From NCBI GenBank assembly GCA_030848705.1, contig CM061245.1:63824006-63888005 (forward strand): a stretch of 64,000 nucleotides of DNA, given 5' to 3'. The stretch's first letter is position 1, and every line of letters starts with the position of its first letter. Below are positions 1 to 10,609 of the stretch, in pieces. The notes under the pieces are model-generated. The model worked only from the letters and a program-made list of their open reading frames with translations, searched no databases and was not told the DNA's origin. This DNA comes from Heracleum sosnowskyi. Taxonomy: Eukaryota > Streptophyta > Magnoliopsida > Apiales > Apiaceae. The position numbers were made by a program, and so were the translations under genes.

Positions 1-90
1 AGATTCTGTACATTTTGTATATATGTTTTTGACATCATTGAATCTTAGGAATCTATACTTTATTTCACAAAGTATGAGATTGGGGGAGAT
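1..90 (+). mobile_element. 3' internal end of Sirevirus-like element C1, with polypurine tract
   Basis: This is the last stretch before an LTR. It is nearly the same as 1750-1842, which precedes a second LTR of the same family. It ends in a G-rich polypurine tract (79-90, core TGGGGGAGA) next to the LTR terminus TGTTAGATCA. The rest of C1 lies left of the window. Confidence 0.75.
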
Positions 91-651
91 TGTTAGATCA
101 GAATTCAATGATCGTCAGGAGCTAGACTCAACTGATCAGGATTGCTGACGTCATCAGGATTACATGGTCGTCAGGATCAAGATACATATCAGGACTGGGA
201 TCAGGATTGATCATCAGGACTGGAAGCTGATCAGGATTCCTACTTCGAGTTATATTTGGAGTCTAGTTAAACATGGAAGTTTATTCTGTCGGTTCCTGGT
301 TTGTAGTATGTAGCTATCAATTATGGATAGGTTTCAATCTTTGTAATTGATTAGGACTTATCATTGATAGAGAAGCTGTGTAGTATATAAACACAGTTTT
401 GGTTTCGATTTATGTACGTGAACATAATCGAATAGAAGCTCTCAAGAACATAGAATTTCTTGAGAGAGTTTTTGTAAGCTAGCAGCTCTCAAGAACATCA
501 GAATTTCTTGAGAGAGTTTGTAACAGTTTTATATCAGATTTAATAAAGCTGTTATCTTTCTTTCATATTTGTGATATATACATTAAGAAGTCGATTATCT
601 TATACTATTGTATTCAACCCCCCTTCTACAATAGATTATTACTGGGCAACA
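91..651 (+). repeat. 3' LTR of element C1
   Basis: The LTR begins TGTTAGATCA and probably ends CTGGGCAACA, giving TGTT/AACA inverted ends and 561 bp. It holds at least eight copies of a TGATCAGGA-like word (about 106-240), a TATA box (TATATAAACA, about 384), two tandem hairpins (439-466 and 486-514) and the C-rich 3' end (CCCCCCTTCTAC) seen in every Sirevirus-like LTR here. A polypurine tract precedes it and no primer-binding site follows, so it is a 3' LTR and not a 5' LTR. The exact 3' end is inferred. Confidence 0.75.
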
Positions 652-1681
652 TGATGAATCTGAAATTCTGCAAGAGATTGATTTGTTAATCTTATCTACT
701 GTGGTTGATTCTCACAACAAGGAAGTGGATGAAGAAGAAGAAGCCAGAAGAAGAGAAATCACAAGAAGAACAAATAGAGATTTCAATCTCTATGTACAAA
801 GGCTTAAACTCTCGAACAGAAGATTATGGAGAAATCCAAGCAGACAAGAATCTTTACTAGAAAGAAGCTATGCTTTTGAAAAAGAGAAAGATAAGAAGTG
901 GAAAAACATAAGTACACTGAGGTGTAACTCGCCTATCAATTTTTAGAATGGAGGAATTATAACAAGTGCTTCAAGTGTTGTTGATTTGTCTGATATGGTT
1001 AGATCAAAAGCACTCTGGCTACGAATGTTTTCAAATCTGAAGCAATTGACAAGTAATTCAAGAGGAGGTATTGGACACAGGGATGCTGATTATCTGAATA
1101 TGTCATATGTTGATCCTTACTCCTTGACTGAAATTGGAGGTACTTTAACTTCTGAAGACCTGAACAATTTATTAGCTGTTGATATAGTTATAGATTGTCA
1201 TGATGGTATTGAAAAGAAAGAAAAGCTTCTGTACTTCATGAAAGATGGTAGTGTGAAGATTCTGTGCATTCAAGATCTGCTGATGAAAACTACACAGGAA
1301 CTGAAATATGTTCATTATCTGTTAAGATGGAAGAATAAAGTGTGCAAAGAATGGAGTGTCATGATCTTGTCAACAATAAGAAGAAGACTGGATGGTAATA
1401 GAAATTTCAATGGTAATTATACTCCCATGTACTTAAATCAAAGAGGTCAAGATGTGGAAATGCAAAGGGGTACTGCTGTTAAAGAAGTAACTTTTGGCAT
1501 GACTCAACTTACTCTCAATCCTGATGGGAAGGAAATTGCTTATCTTTTGCTTGAAGAGCACAGTCTACAGAGAAGCTCCATTCAGAATCTCAGAGCAGCT
1601 ATTTACCAGATTAATGAGGAAGATGAAGATCTCAGAAATCTTAAGGAAAGACTGATTCAAATTCTTGAAGAAAAAGAATAA
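652..1681 (+). pseudogene. C-terminal part of a Sirevirus-type 3' ORF (element C2)
   Basis: One reading frame stays open from the C1 LTR edge to a TAA at 1679-1681, broken only by an in-frame TAG at 944-946. The product is acidic and basic-rich, with no membrane span or signal peptide. One segment, about residues 50-100 after the internal start at 986, resembles the end of the minus-strand 3' ORF at 7484-7774: both have a spaced pattern of L..L..V..I followed by a Y/F-x-K-x-G motif. That likeness and the position just before a polypurine tract and LTR make it the 3' (so-called env-like) ORF of a Sirevirus relative. Its 5' part was removed where C1 inserted at 652. No function is assigned. Confidence 0.55.
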
Positions 1682-1842
1682 AATTTGTTATCCAACTTCT
1701 TGAAGATGAATCTGTTCTATCAAAGAATTTAAACAGATAAGTTGCTACTGAAGATACTTGTACATTTTGTAAATATGTTTTTGACATCATTGAATCTTAG
1801 GAATCTATACTTTACTTCACAAAGTATAAGATTGGGGGAGAT
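1682..1842 (+). other. 3' untranslated region and polypurine tract of element C2
   Basis: About 160 bp of non-coding sequence follows the 3' ORF stop. From 1750 on it matches positions 1-90 almost base for base. It ends in the polypurine tract ATTGGGGGAGAT (1831-1842), which would prime plus-strand DNA at the LTR beginning at 1843. Confidence 0.7.
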
Positions 1843-2380
1843 TGTTAGATCAGGATTCAATGATCGTCAGGATCTAGACTTCAACTGATCAGGATTGCTG
1901 ACGTCATCAGGATTGCATGGTCATTAGGATCAGAATGAATATCAGGACTGGGATCAGGATTGATCATCAGGACTAGAAGCTGATCAGGATTCCTACTTCG
2001 AGTTATATTTGGAGTCTAGTTAAATAAGGAAGATTATTCTGTCGGTTCCTGGTTTGTAGTAATGTAGCTATCGATTAAGGATAGGTTTCAATCTTTGTAA
2101 TTGATTAGGACTTATCATTGATAGAGAAGCTGTGTAGTATATAAACACAGGTTTAGGTTTCAATTTATGAATGTGAGGTGAGGAGAACGAGATTGAAACA
2201 CTCGAGTATTTTTGTATCCTAGAAGCTCTCAAGAACACAGAATTTCTTGAGAGAGTTTTTGTATCCTAGCAGCTCTCAAGAACACAGAATTTCTTGAGAG
2301 AGTTTGTAACAGTTTTATATCAGATTTAATAAAGCTGTTATCATTCTTTCATATTTGTGATTCATATCTTATTAAGTCGA
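1843..2380 (+). repeat. 3' LTR of element C2, cut at its 3' end
   Basis: This is a second copy of the 91-651 LTR, starting TGTTAGATCAGG. It carries the same TGATCAGGA word array, the TATA box and two tandem CTCTCAAGAA hairpins (about 2226-2253 and 2272-2300). It stops after ATTAAGTCGA, where a different LTR starts at 2381. The last roughly 60 bp of the family LTR, including the C-rich end, are missing on this side. Confidence 0.8.
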
Positions 2381-3387
2381 TGTTAGGAAAATGTTGTTCT
2401 TGATGATAAACATAAAACACTTAGTAGAATTTTTGTAAAGTAATTTGTAGCTGTCAACGGAATGGTATGCTTTGCAGCAATCCGTTGACAGGTAGCTCAT
2501 CAACGAAATGAGTGATGCAGCAACTGCATTGTACAATACTTCATAGTTTGATATGCATTTTCTTGTAGGTATTAGATAGGTTTTCTAAGTCATGTTGACT
2601 AAGTACTAGATAGGCAAAATAGGTTGGTGAATTGTAAATATATTTTGCCTTGTAATTTTGCCTAAGTGAAGACATGTCAACGGATTGAAGATTGCTCTAT
2701 CAACGGAATGAAGATTACTCTATCAACGAAACGAGGAATACACCATCAACGGAATGAAGAATAAAGCTATCAACGAAACACATCTCCCTACTATCAACGA
2801 ATCATTGTTGCTTTTCTGAATAGTTGACAAAGTGATAGTGACAGTTTTCTGACTGCTCAAAAGGTGATGTAGAAGGGTACAGTGCATTGGAAACCATTAA
2901 ATTGGACATTGGAAATAAGGAAACATCCTAGTTTCCAATTGGGTTCTTGGAATGAACTATTATAGACAGAAGACAAAGATCTCCAAGGACCACTGGACAA
3001 AGGGATGAAAAACAAACTATTGGCGGTTACTCATTGTACTTTTAGTGTAGCCAAAAATAGAGTTGTAAACTTGGGCTTATATAACCAAGTGTAGCAGTTA
3101 CTTTAGAAGTAAGAGAAGAAAAACAAACAGATTGTATTAGCTATCTTTGAGAGCATACTTCTCTACATTCTTGTAACTGAGCAGTTGTGTACATCTTTGT
3201 ATCACAGATTATTTCCGCAATAAAAACACTTCAGTTGGATCATCAAACAATCCAACTGAATTATTTACTTCTTGTGTTTTTATTTAATCAGTTCAGTTTT
3301 CTTTATTTATTTTTTAAGTTCAAGAAAATATCTAGAATTGTATTCAACCCCCCTTCTACAATTCTGTTAGGTCATTTGGGATTAACA
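2381..3387 (+). repeat. 5' LTR, family A (Sirevirus-like), plus orientation
   Basis: The LTR runs from TGTTAGGAAA to GGGATTAACA, 1007 bp. It is followed directly by the primer-binding site, so it is a 5' LTR. It is the same family as the inverted LTRs at 32649-33638 and 46530-47549. It has a TATA box near 3078 (TTATATAACC), the C-rich end before ATTCTGTTAGG, and about nine copies of the word TCAACGGAATG or TCAACGAAA in both orientations (2451-2800). One pair, at 2451-2461 and 2481-2491, forms an 11-bp inverted repeat. It inserted into the C2 LTR. Confidence 0.85.
2451..2800. repeat. Family-A short-motif array inside the LTR
   Basis: Copies of the core TCAACGGA/TCAACGAA or its complement lie near 2453, 2481, 2499, 2676, 2700, 2721, 2745, 2769 and 2793. 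The same word occurs in family-A coding regions elsewhere in the window. Confidence 0.8.
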
Positions 3388-3461
3388 ATTGGTATCAGAG
3401 CAAGCTTCTAACATACAAGAAGTTTAAAGATCAAGACCAAAACAGATACCATGGTGAAGAA
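3388..3461 (+). other. Primer-binding site and leader stub of a plus-strand family-A element
   Basis: TGGTATCAGAGC at 3390-3401 is complementary to the 3' end of plant initiator-Met tRNA. The leader then matches the minus-strand leader of Sirevirus A (32583-32646) up to the gag start at 3451. Only about four gag codons remain before similarity stops near 3461. The rest of this element has been lost or replaced. Confidence 0.8.
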
Positions 3462-3697
3462 ACATTCACCATCATTATGGGAGTAGTCCATGCATTTATC
3501 ATGTTGCTTACAACAGTTCTCAACGTGCTTCACAACTTAGTGGGTGCTATGTCTATCTCATTTATTTCGTTGTTCACTAACTAATTGAGAATATTTATTG
3601 TTCAAAGATTTGTATGATCAAATCATTCCGAGTCTCTAGACCAATTTTGAAACCCAAAATAAATAATAATCAAGGTACTCATTATACCCTATCATCT
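3462..3697. other. Unassigned junction sequence
   Basis: I recognise no gene or repeat here. It lies between the broken plus-strand family-A leader and the minus-strand gag remnant of element F, so it probably holds at least one deletion or rearrangement breakpoint. Confidence 0.4.
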
Positions 3698-4100
3698 TTA
3701 GAACATCTGGTCCAACCGAATCTCACGTTCCCTACTTGTAGGTGTATGGTGTCTTGCTATTGTCAAATCCCTTTTGACGAGCCTTTTCCTCAAACATCTT
3801 TTAAGGTGCTCAAATATCTCATAAGCATCCATATGCTCATATTGTTTCTTAAGCTCAACACTCATAGTTGCAAGCATGAGACATGAAACATCAGTAATCG
3901 AATCATCAATTTGCTTCCAATAAGCATTATGTTCGGCACATGTTACATTCTCAGCTAAAAGGTAAGGGAAGAATTTGACTAACATCGTGGTGCCTGAGGA
4001 CGATCCTCAAGCTCCTATATCAGTTGAGGAAATTTGTTCCTGTCAGCTTGTCCTTCTCAAGGACTGATCGCATAGAGAAGTTGTTTGTGTTATTTGTCAT
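3620..4100 (-). pseudogene. Copia gag N-terminal remnant (element F)
   Basis: A minus-strand ATG at 4100 opens a start typical of plant Copia Gag (Asn/Thr-rich, then a LEKDKLTGTNF-like stretch). A stop and frameshifts follow within about 100 bp. Downstream, 3985-3698 reads a Gag segment with a W-K-Q-I-D/D-A-Y-E pattern typical of the UBN2 gag family. Nothing after that (zinc knuckle, protease, integrase, RT) is present, so the element is truncated to the left. It is dead and cannot encode a capsid protein. Confidence 0.55.
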
Positions 4101-5915
4101 TTGATAGCTACAATATTAAAGTGCATAAAATTAATCTAGGTTGCAAATTTATTAATTATTATGTTTAAGTGATTATGGTATATCATTATATACCTCCCAC
4201 TATTTTTATCAAATAAATAGCCCTAACTATTAATTCGGAAAGTATTTCTCTTAAATCTTTCTAGTGAGCCCAGATCCATATTTCATCATGCTTAAGGTCA
4301 GCTTTGGCTTTACTCCCAAAACATGATTTATTTAGGTAGACAACTCTTGTCAATTATATCATATATAACTCTTGGAAAGTTTGGTAGAACAACATTTGTT
4401 CACATTTATCTAATAAATCATACCAAGCTCCATGCCTCTAAGTTCACAATCCTATTGTGGTAACTTAGTTAAGTCTAACCCAATGGTCTAACAGTTAAGT
4501 ATCACATTTACTTCATCGCGTCTTACCACGATAGATAGGAGTGTTTCGCTTTGGCGAACCCACTCTTTCTCGATCTAGGTCTTGACGAGTGTTGCCCATT
4601 GGAATGCATCTAATCGATTTAATATTTTAACTTTAGGGATTTTATTATTAAAACGACCATGATCCCATCATCAAGAGATTCCCAATTTTTCCTTGAACTA
4701 AGTACTTCAATTCAAAATTCATCAATGGTTTGATTTCCAGTCCAACGGAGGAGTCACACTGGTCTCACTTAAAACCCGATTTCTTTACAAGCGCTGCTTG
4801 TATTTTTGTCAAAATCGCCCCATATCAAAAAATTGAAAATTCATACTTATTTCCGTGTTTCATAAACACAGGAATCTCATGTTCGTTTTGTTGAATTTTA
4901 AAATCTTGAATCGTTATAGATTTTATCTTGTTTAGCAAACATGGCATGGGTGACGTATCTAATACATACATGTTTAATCTAATTAAAGCATGCATCATTA
5001 TCTACGCATACATATCATCATCACATGCATCATATATATAAAGTGCGTAAAGTAAACGTGTTTGGTTATGGCCCAACCTAAGTGATCTTTCCAAGCTAAT
5101 GGAAAAATCAAGGTCAATCTATGGTGGTATCAAAATACAATACAATGTTACAAGTCTTCAAGCTTTAACTTGCCTCCTTGCTTGCCTCCTTGTAATGCTT
5201 CCTTGGTTCTCCATCTTGGATGTCTTTATATATATTACATAAATAAAACAACTTATCCTACTGAACTTACAAGTAGAACTCGAGTTACATTCGAGATTTA
5301 AACATTACAAGGAATAACGACATGCAAGTCGTATTTAGAAACCAAACCATTAAAACAAAACCACTATCTATGGGTCTTTAGGCCATAACCAATCACCATG
5401 CTCATATAACAATTAAGAACATCTCATATTGCATTAACATATCATACCATATCATATTTCTCATGATCCAATCATAGAAATCAAATAAAGTGTAAATCAG
5501 AAAATCAAAATCAGAATTCTGAAAACATTAAATCGTTGTTTATAGACAGTAAACAACGTCAAACGCCTTACAGACGAACGAGTGAATTTGTCAGTTTTGT
5601 TCAGACGCCCGTTTCCCTTTCCGAAAAGGTATTTTCGGCGAAATTCTAACAAAGTATGCAAATTTCACTAAATATGCGCAACGTATTCAGAAATCGTATC
5701 GAATACGATTCTCATAATTCGATTTAATATGTATCATATACATACAGCAATATACACAATCATCTCATGATTATCAAATCCTCATGAATATCATATATTC
5801 AAAAACATATACATACATATATATATAAATCAACACAAAAACATGGTAGATCGCAAATATGCATATATATCGAAAACTGTTAAACACACAACCGAATTAA
5901 AACATTTCGCAAGTA
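4101..5915 (-). other. Long leader of Copia element F
   Basis: About 1.8 kb separates the primer site from the gag start. No ORF of note was seen. The stretch has homopolymer runs and CACTCTTTC-like pyrimidine patches. Its length is similar to the leader of element E. An intervening insertion cannot be excluded. Confidence 0.4.
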
Positions 5916-5927
5916 GCTCTGATTCCA
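5916..5927 (-). other. Primer-binding site of element F
   Basis: Read on the minus strand this is TGGAATCAGAGC, one base away from the initiator-Met primer site TGGTATCAGAGC used by the other Copia elements here. It lies 1 bp inside the LTR edge at 5929, which fixes the orientation of F as minus. Confidence 0.75.
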
Positions 5928-5928
5928 T

Positions 5929-7483
5929 TGAAGGGTTTCGAGCACATAAACACAACGGAAAACGTAAAAATAAATAAAAATTCGAAACCCACCCGCAGGA
6001 TCCATGCGAAAACAAAAGATTTAATTCGGAGATTAAGAACAAATACCTTAAGAAGCTTTAACAGTTCATTAATGGAAGATTAATGGATATCCAAAGCTTG
6101 TTCAATCACCATGTATCCCGCTCTCGCGATCTACACTCTACGTTATCCACACGAACGCTTTTCTTGAAGGATTAATATGTACTAGCACCCGAAAACTGTT
6201 TCTTTCTCTCTCTCTCCCTTTTCTTGCTCTCATAAGCGGCTAGGGTTTTAATGTAAAAACGTTTTTCATCATCAAAATCAGCCCTCTTTTAGAGTTTATA
6301 TAGAGAGAGGAAAATAGTTTTCTAATTATAATCCAGTTATAATAAAATACTAATCCGAAATTCCAATTTATTATTTAATTAAGTCGCACTTAATTAATTA
6401 ATAATTAATTTCAGAACTAGTTTAAGTAATTCCATTTTCTATTTAAATAATTAATCAAGTCATACTTAATTAATATTATAAATAGAATAAATTACTTATT
6501 TAAATTTAAATTCATAATTTAAATTATTTCTCCTTCAAGCGTTCTTTGTGTGTGACCCTGTAGGTTATTATTAGGTTGGTAACAATTTTAATAACTAATT
6601 AAAATTGTAAAGAATGAGCGGCATCTAGTAATAAATCATTGCCACCCAAGTAATAATAATTAAATCGGTGATTCGATTAAGCCTTTCGTGAATAATGTTC
6701 CAGGTAATATAATCCCTTTAACCTTAATATTATAGATTAAACTCGAGGCATGTAATGTGTCATCCTCTTCATAATTTAATCTTAGTTTTCTTGATCAATG
6801 AGTAGACTAATAAATCAAATCAACATTTGAGCACGGTCGTGCATTTCTTAGTCTCACTCAAACAAGAGGCCAATAATATCGCTCCTAAAATTAGGAGGGT
6901 TAAATCCCATTTAGATCATTCATATTTCTCATACGATTCATAATATACCCAATGTCCACTTTTATCATCACCCGGTCAAAGGTAACTTTTAATGTAATAA
7001 AAGTATATTAATTCTCGTATAAAAATATAATGATTTCAGGTCTAAGGATCATTACACCATTATCACAGTGAGAATTACTTATGACACTTTTAACATGTGT
7101 AATCTCACGGCGGGTCAATCCAGTGCCATATACTCTTACATGCACCTATGTTTTGACTTTAGTATCACCATACCTATGACCAATGAGATGTGGTAATCAG
7201 TCAACAAACATATCTATGCATTATTATTGTCCTTAAATAATAACACTCGACTAGGGATATTTAGGAATAAAGATACTATTCATATAATCTCATTTTTAAG
7301 TCACATACTTAAAGATATCGAATACGTATCATAATTCCAAGGACATTTATTATGCTAACATTTATAACGCAGTAAATAAAGACATAATAAACTAATAATA
7401 ATAATCAATAAAACATAATTTATAATAATAAAATGTTTTCTTTAAAACATAAAAGTATTGTCTCTAGAGCACTAATACTAACA
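5929..7483 (-). repeat. 5' LTR of Copia element F
   Basis: On the minus strand the LTR starts TGTTAGTATTAG at 7483 and ends in AAACCCTTCA at 5929, 1555 bp. It is rich in AT tracts and holds a pyrimidine-rich stretch (about 6200-6230) near a likely transcription start. It interrupts the 3' ORF of Sirevirus A at 7484: the host ORF reads straight into the LTR and stops at the LTR's own TAG. No matching 3' LTR is in the window, so its duplication cannot be checked; CACCA (7484-7488) is the candidate right-hand copy. Confidence 0.75.
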
Positions 7484-7905
7484 CACCACTAGCAAAGTCT
7501 GATAATCTTCTCCTAGAATTCTGTGTAGAGGCCAAATCTGTTCCCTTCCACCCTTGTAGACAAACACTAATCTCTCTGGTAGTTTATGAGTGGCTCCTAT
7601 TCCTCTCACTTCCACCAAGTCATCAAGATGTAGGTTTAAGTCAGACTCCTCCCTTATATCTGCAATGTAGATAAATTCTTCTGGATTTGGAGGTGGTTTT
7701 TCAGTCTGTGGCCTTCTCACTAGAATTGGTTTAGCCTTAGAAGCCCTCTGCTTTGATTTCTTCCTTGATTCCATCTCAACCAGAAAATTAGGAAAATTAG
7801 CTTCATCAAACTCAATTGGCTCCTCCTTTGGCTCAATTGGTTGATCATGAAAATTAACTGGATGTTCAGGATCACAAGCTACTTTTTTTTCAACAATCTT
7901 GATCA
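7484..7905 (-). pseudogene. Sirevirus A 3' ORF, distal segment
   Basis: This frame runs from about 7905 to the edge of the F LTR and includes the ATG-led part from 7774. It is a basic region, then a proline-rich run, then a compact segment with D-L-V-E-V and Y-K-G-G motifs that resembles part of the 652-1681 ORF. It is the continuation of 7890-9662 in another frame, so a 1- or 2-base slip near 7890-7905, at a run of eight A/T bases, separates them. The real end is lost at the F insertion. Function unknown. Confidence 0.55.
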
Positions 7906-9662
7906 GAGAAGGTTGAAGGCATTGCTGTTACAGGTGCATCTGTGACAGTGTCTTGAGAATCATCCTTATCAAAATCCAAGTTTCTTTTAGCTCTTGTTTT
8001 GGGTTGCCTTATACCTTTTCTTTTTCCTTGCACAGCTTCAGCTCTAGCTCTTTCTTCTTGCTGTCTTTCCTCTTCATCTAGAGCCTGGGCAACTGCAAGA
8101 GCTTGCATGTCTGCCCTAGCTGATTCCTCAGCTTTAGCTTCAGCAAAATTTGGGTGACCAGCCCAAACACAGATTTCTTGTCCATTCTTGTATACTATTG
8201 CTCTTTTATTCCTGATCTCAGGCACATTGCTTTCCTTGCATTTTACAATAAGTTCACTCAGAATCTTGAGCTCATCTGGAAATGGAGGAGGATAGAAAGT
8301 CCTAGCAATATTCTTGCCTTTTGGTTTAGCTGGGGATTTTGGAGATAAACATCTCTGAAAGGTAGTTGGGTCCACATCTCTAATACATGAAGTTTGTCCC
8401 TTTTCTTTCCTTGGACCAGTAATCACTCTATGTAGAAGAGGCTTTAGATCATATGAGGATTTAGTCTGTGGCTCCAATTCCGTTGACACTAATACCATGG
8501 CATTCGTTGATGTAAAAGTAGCTTGATCCGTTGATGGATGTTTATTTCTTGCATTTTCAGCTATCTTCTTAACCCTTGCATCTATGCTAGACCATTGTTC
8601 TTTAATCTGTGCTGCAAGTTGGAGTCTCATAGATGCTTGTTGAATTAGGTCAATTCCATCTAATTTCTCCTTTGTATACTCCCCCATAGCTAGTGGCTCA
8701 TGTGGTAAAGAAATGGCTGGGACCATAACTTTTGTGACTTGAACATTTAGCTCCTTTGATTTCTCCCCCTTTTTGATATCATCAAGAGAGATGAGAGGGA
8801 GACCCTGAGCTACCACTAGCTGATTTAGTAGCTGTGTCTGCTTCTCATGTGCCTGCTGCATATGAGTTAATGTGGCTTCCACTTTGTCCACCCTAGAAGT
8901 AAGAGTTTTCAAAGTAGTTGCCACCTCATTATCCTTGTTGAAGAAAGTGGTCTTCCTGGCAACAGTGAGAAGTGGGAGTTTTTCATCAAGCCTCCTTGCA
9001 GTGGAATCCTTTAGATTGTCAATGGAGTCCTTGATTTCCCTGGCTTCAATCCTTGTCTGAAGCATCTGGAGTCTCTGAATTTCTAGAGAATCCATGATTG
9101 CCTTGTAGAATTTCTTTTCAGTGTCAGGTGCAGACTCATGAGCCAAATATGCTTCATTATACTGCCTTGTGATGGCAGCATCTAAACCCTGATGTCCAAG
9201 CAAGTCTTGAGAAAGCCATCTTGGCTTAGGAGGCACCACAGAAGTCCCAGTCTGTGTAGTAGTAGCCACCTGTAGAACAGCATCAAGACTATCCTCATCA
9301 CTTGAAGAACCATAATATTCAAAACTTCCACCAGCTCCTGGAGAAAAATTGGCAAGTGCATCCTTAGCCCTCATCATGGATGCAGTTGTATGAATAAGAT
9401 TGAGTGACCTTTCTGCCTCCACATTGCCCTGTTGAGCCATGATTTGATAGGCTGGCATAGGATGAGTAAAGGTTTCAGGATCCAAAGAAATGCTATCCAA
9501 AGTCTGTTGATAATGCTCTTGGAAAGTCAATTCTCTTTCTCCCTCATTAACCTCCATTAACTCACTTGCAATGGCTGGTTCCTTCCTTTGAGTATCTATA
9601 GTCCCTTCTCTCTCTCCACTATTTTCTTGCATCATGGACTCCCCATGGCTCACACCTCTCAC
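7890..9662 (-). pseudogene. Sirevirus A 3' ORF, central segment with coiled coil
   Basis: A 590-codon open frame. Residues about 195-290 look like a coiled coil, with regular L/I/V spacing, many E/K/Q and a T-S-R-V-D-K-V heptad stretch. The C-terminal third is basic (KRKGIRQPKTRAKR-like) and could bind nucleic acid. I see no signal peptide or membrane span, so the usual 'envelope-like' label has no support here. It is the middle part of one long ORF: its first codon overlaps the end of the upstream segment at 9659, where a CTCACA microrepeat (9657-9677) probably slipped and shifted the frame. It contains motif copies near 8477, 8501 and 8526. Confidence 0.6.
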
Positions 9663-10609
9663 ACTCTCACACTCTCACCTTCACCTACTAAGGTGGAACT
9701 CTCAATCTCTCCTTTTGCCTGGCTGGAAGAAATAGCCATCCTCTCACTTTCATCCTCTCCTTTTGCCTGGCTGTAAGCCAGCCTCTCAGATTCACTCCAT
9801 TTCATTCCTAAAAGTGTTTCAACTACCACTAGGTCATCTGCACTAGTTGTGTGAACAACTGGATTTTCAATAATAGGTACAGAATGAGCTATCAACGGAA
9901 TGGTAGTTTGAACTGTCAACGGAATGGGTTCCGTTGATGGAGAAACACTTCTCAACGAAAGAGACTGTTTCGTTGATGAAGTCAAAAAATGAGTTTGAGA
10001 AAGTGAAATTACAGTAGAATCTGTGGTGATTGATTTTAGAGATGGTTCCACAGATCCTCTTGTAGCTTCAGAAAAAGATGTTTGATGGCCCAACAAATCA
10101 CTTAACAAGTGATGACCACCAATTTCAGAGTGGGGCTTCTCCAAGAATAGAGTTGGAGAATCAGGAATAGATGAATGGATCATATCCACATCTAATGACT
10201 GTGTAGGAGAATTTTGTGGAGGTGTCTCAATATTAATATTGAGAGAGTGGGACTGTAACCCCGGAGTAAAAATTGGGGCTACATCAAACTGAATTTGAGA
10301 AACTGGAATTGTTGCTTCCAGTGTGTGTGCACCCTGTGTGACCTGGGATTTTTGTCTTACCCTTCTTTGATATTGGGAAATAGCTGTTTGGGGGCTAGAT
10401 GTGTCCCTTACCCTTTTGATGTGTGCTCTTGGAAGAGAGCTTGTTTCAATAACTACATCCTTTTGAGAGGATGCAATTAGACTTGAGCTAATGTCCATGT
10501 TACTCATTGTGCCTTGTTGGGAAGACACAATGGGGCTAGTCTGGGAAACACTCACCTCTCCCACCTTATCCTTGAGGTTTCTTTGATTTTCACCCCTTCC
10601 CTCACCACT
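9659..10609 (-). pseudogene. Sirevirus A 3' ORF, segment after the Athila insertion
   Basis: A Ser/Thr/Pro-rich, probably disordered segment that is open up to the Athila insertion at 10609/10610. The distance to the segment right of Athila, minus the 8243 bp of element plus duplication, is a multiple of three, so it was one frame with 18853-19584 before insertion. The stretch 9891-9979 is made of five copies of the family motif in both orientations and encodes repeated I-P-L and S-T-E/K words. Confidence 0.65.
9889..9980. repeat. LTR-type motif array in the Sirevirus A 3' ORF
   Basis: Five copies in 92 bp: ATCAACGGAATG (9891), GTCAACGGAATG (9915), TTCCGTTGATGG (9929), CTCAACGAAA (9951) and TTTCGTTGATG (9968). 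Positions 9916-9924 and 9929-9937 are perfect 9-bp inverted arms with a 4-base spacer. The words match those in the family-A LTRs. Confidence 0.85.

Noticed and set aside
91..2380. Small element with LTRs at 91-651 and 1843-2380 and 1.2 kb inside
   Set aside because: Each LTR has its own polypurine tract to the left, and no primer site follows the first LTR.
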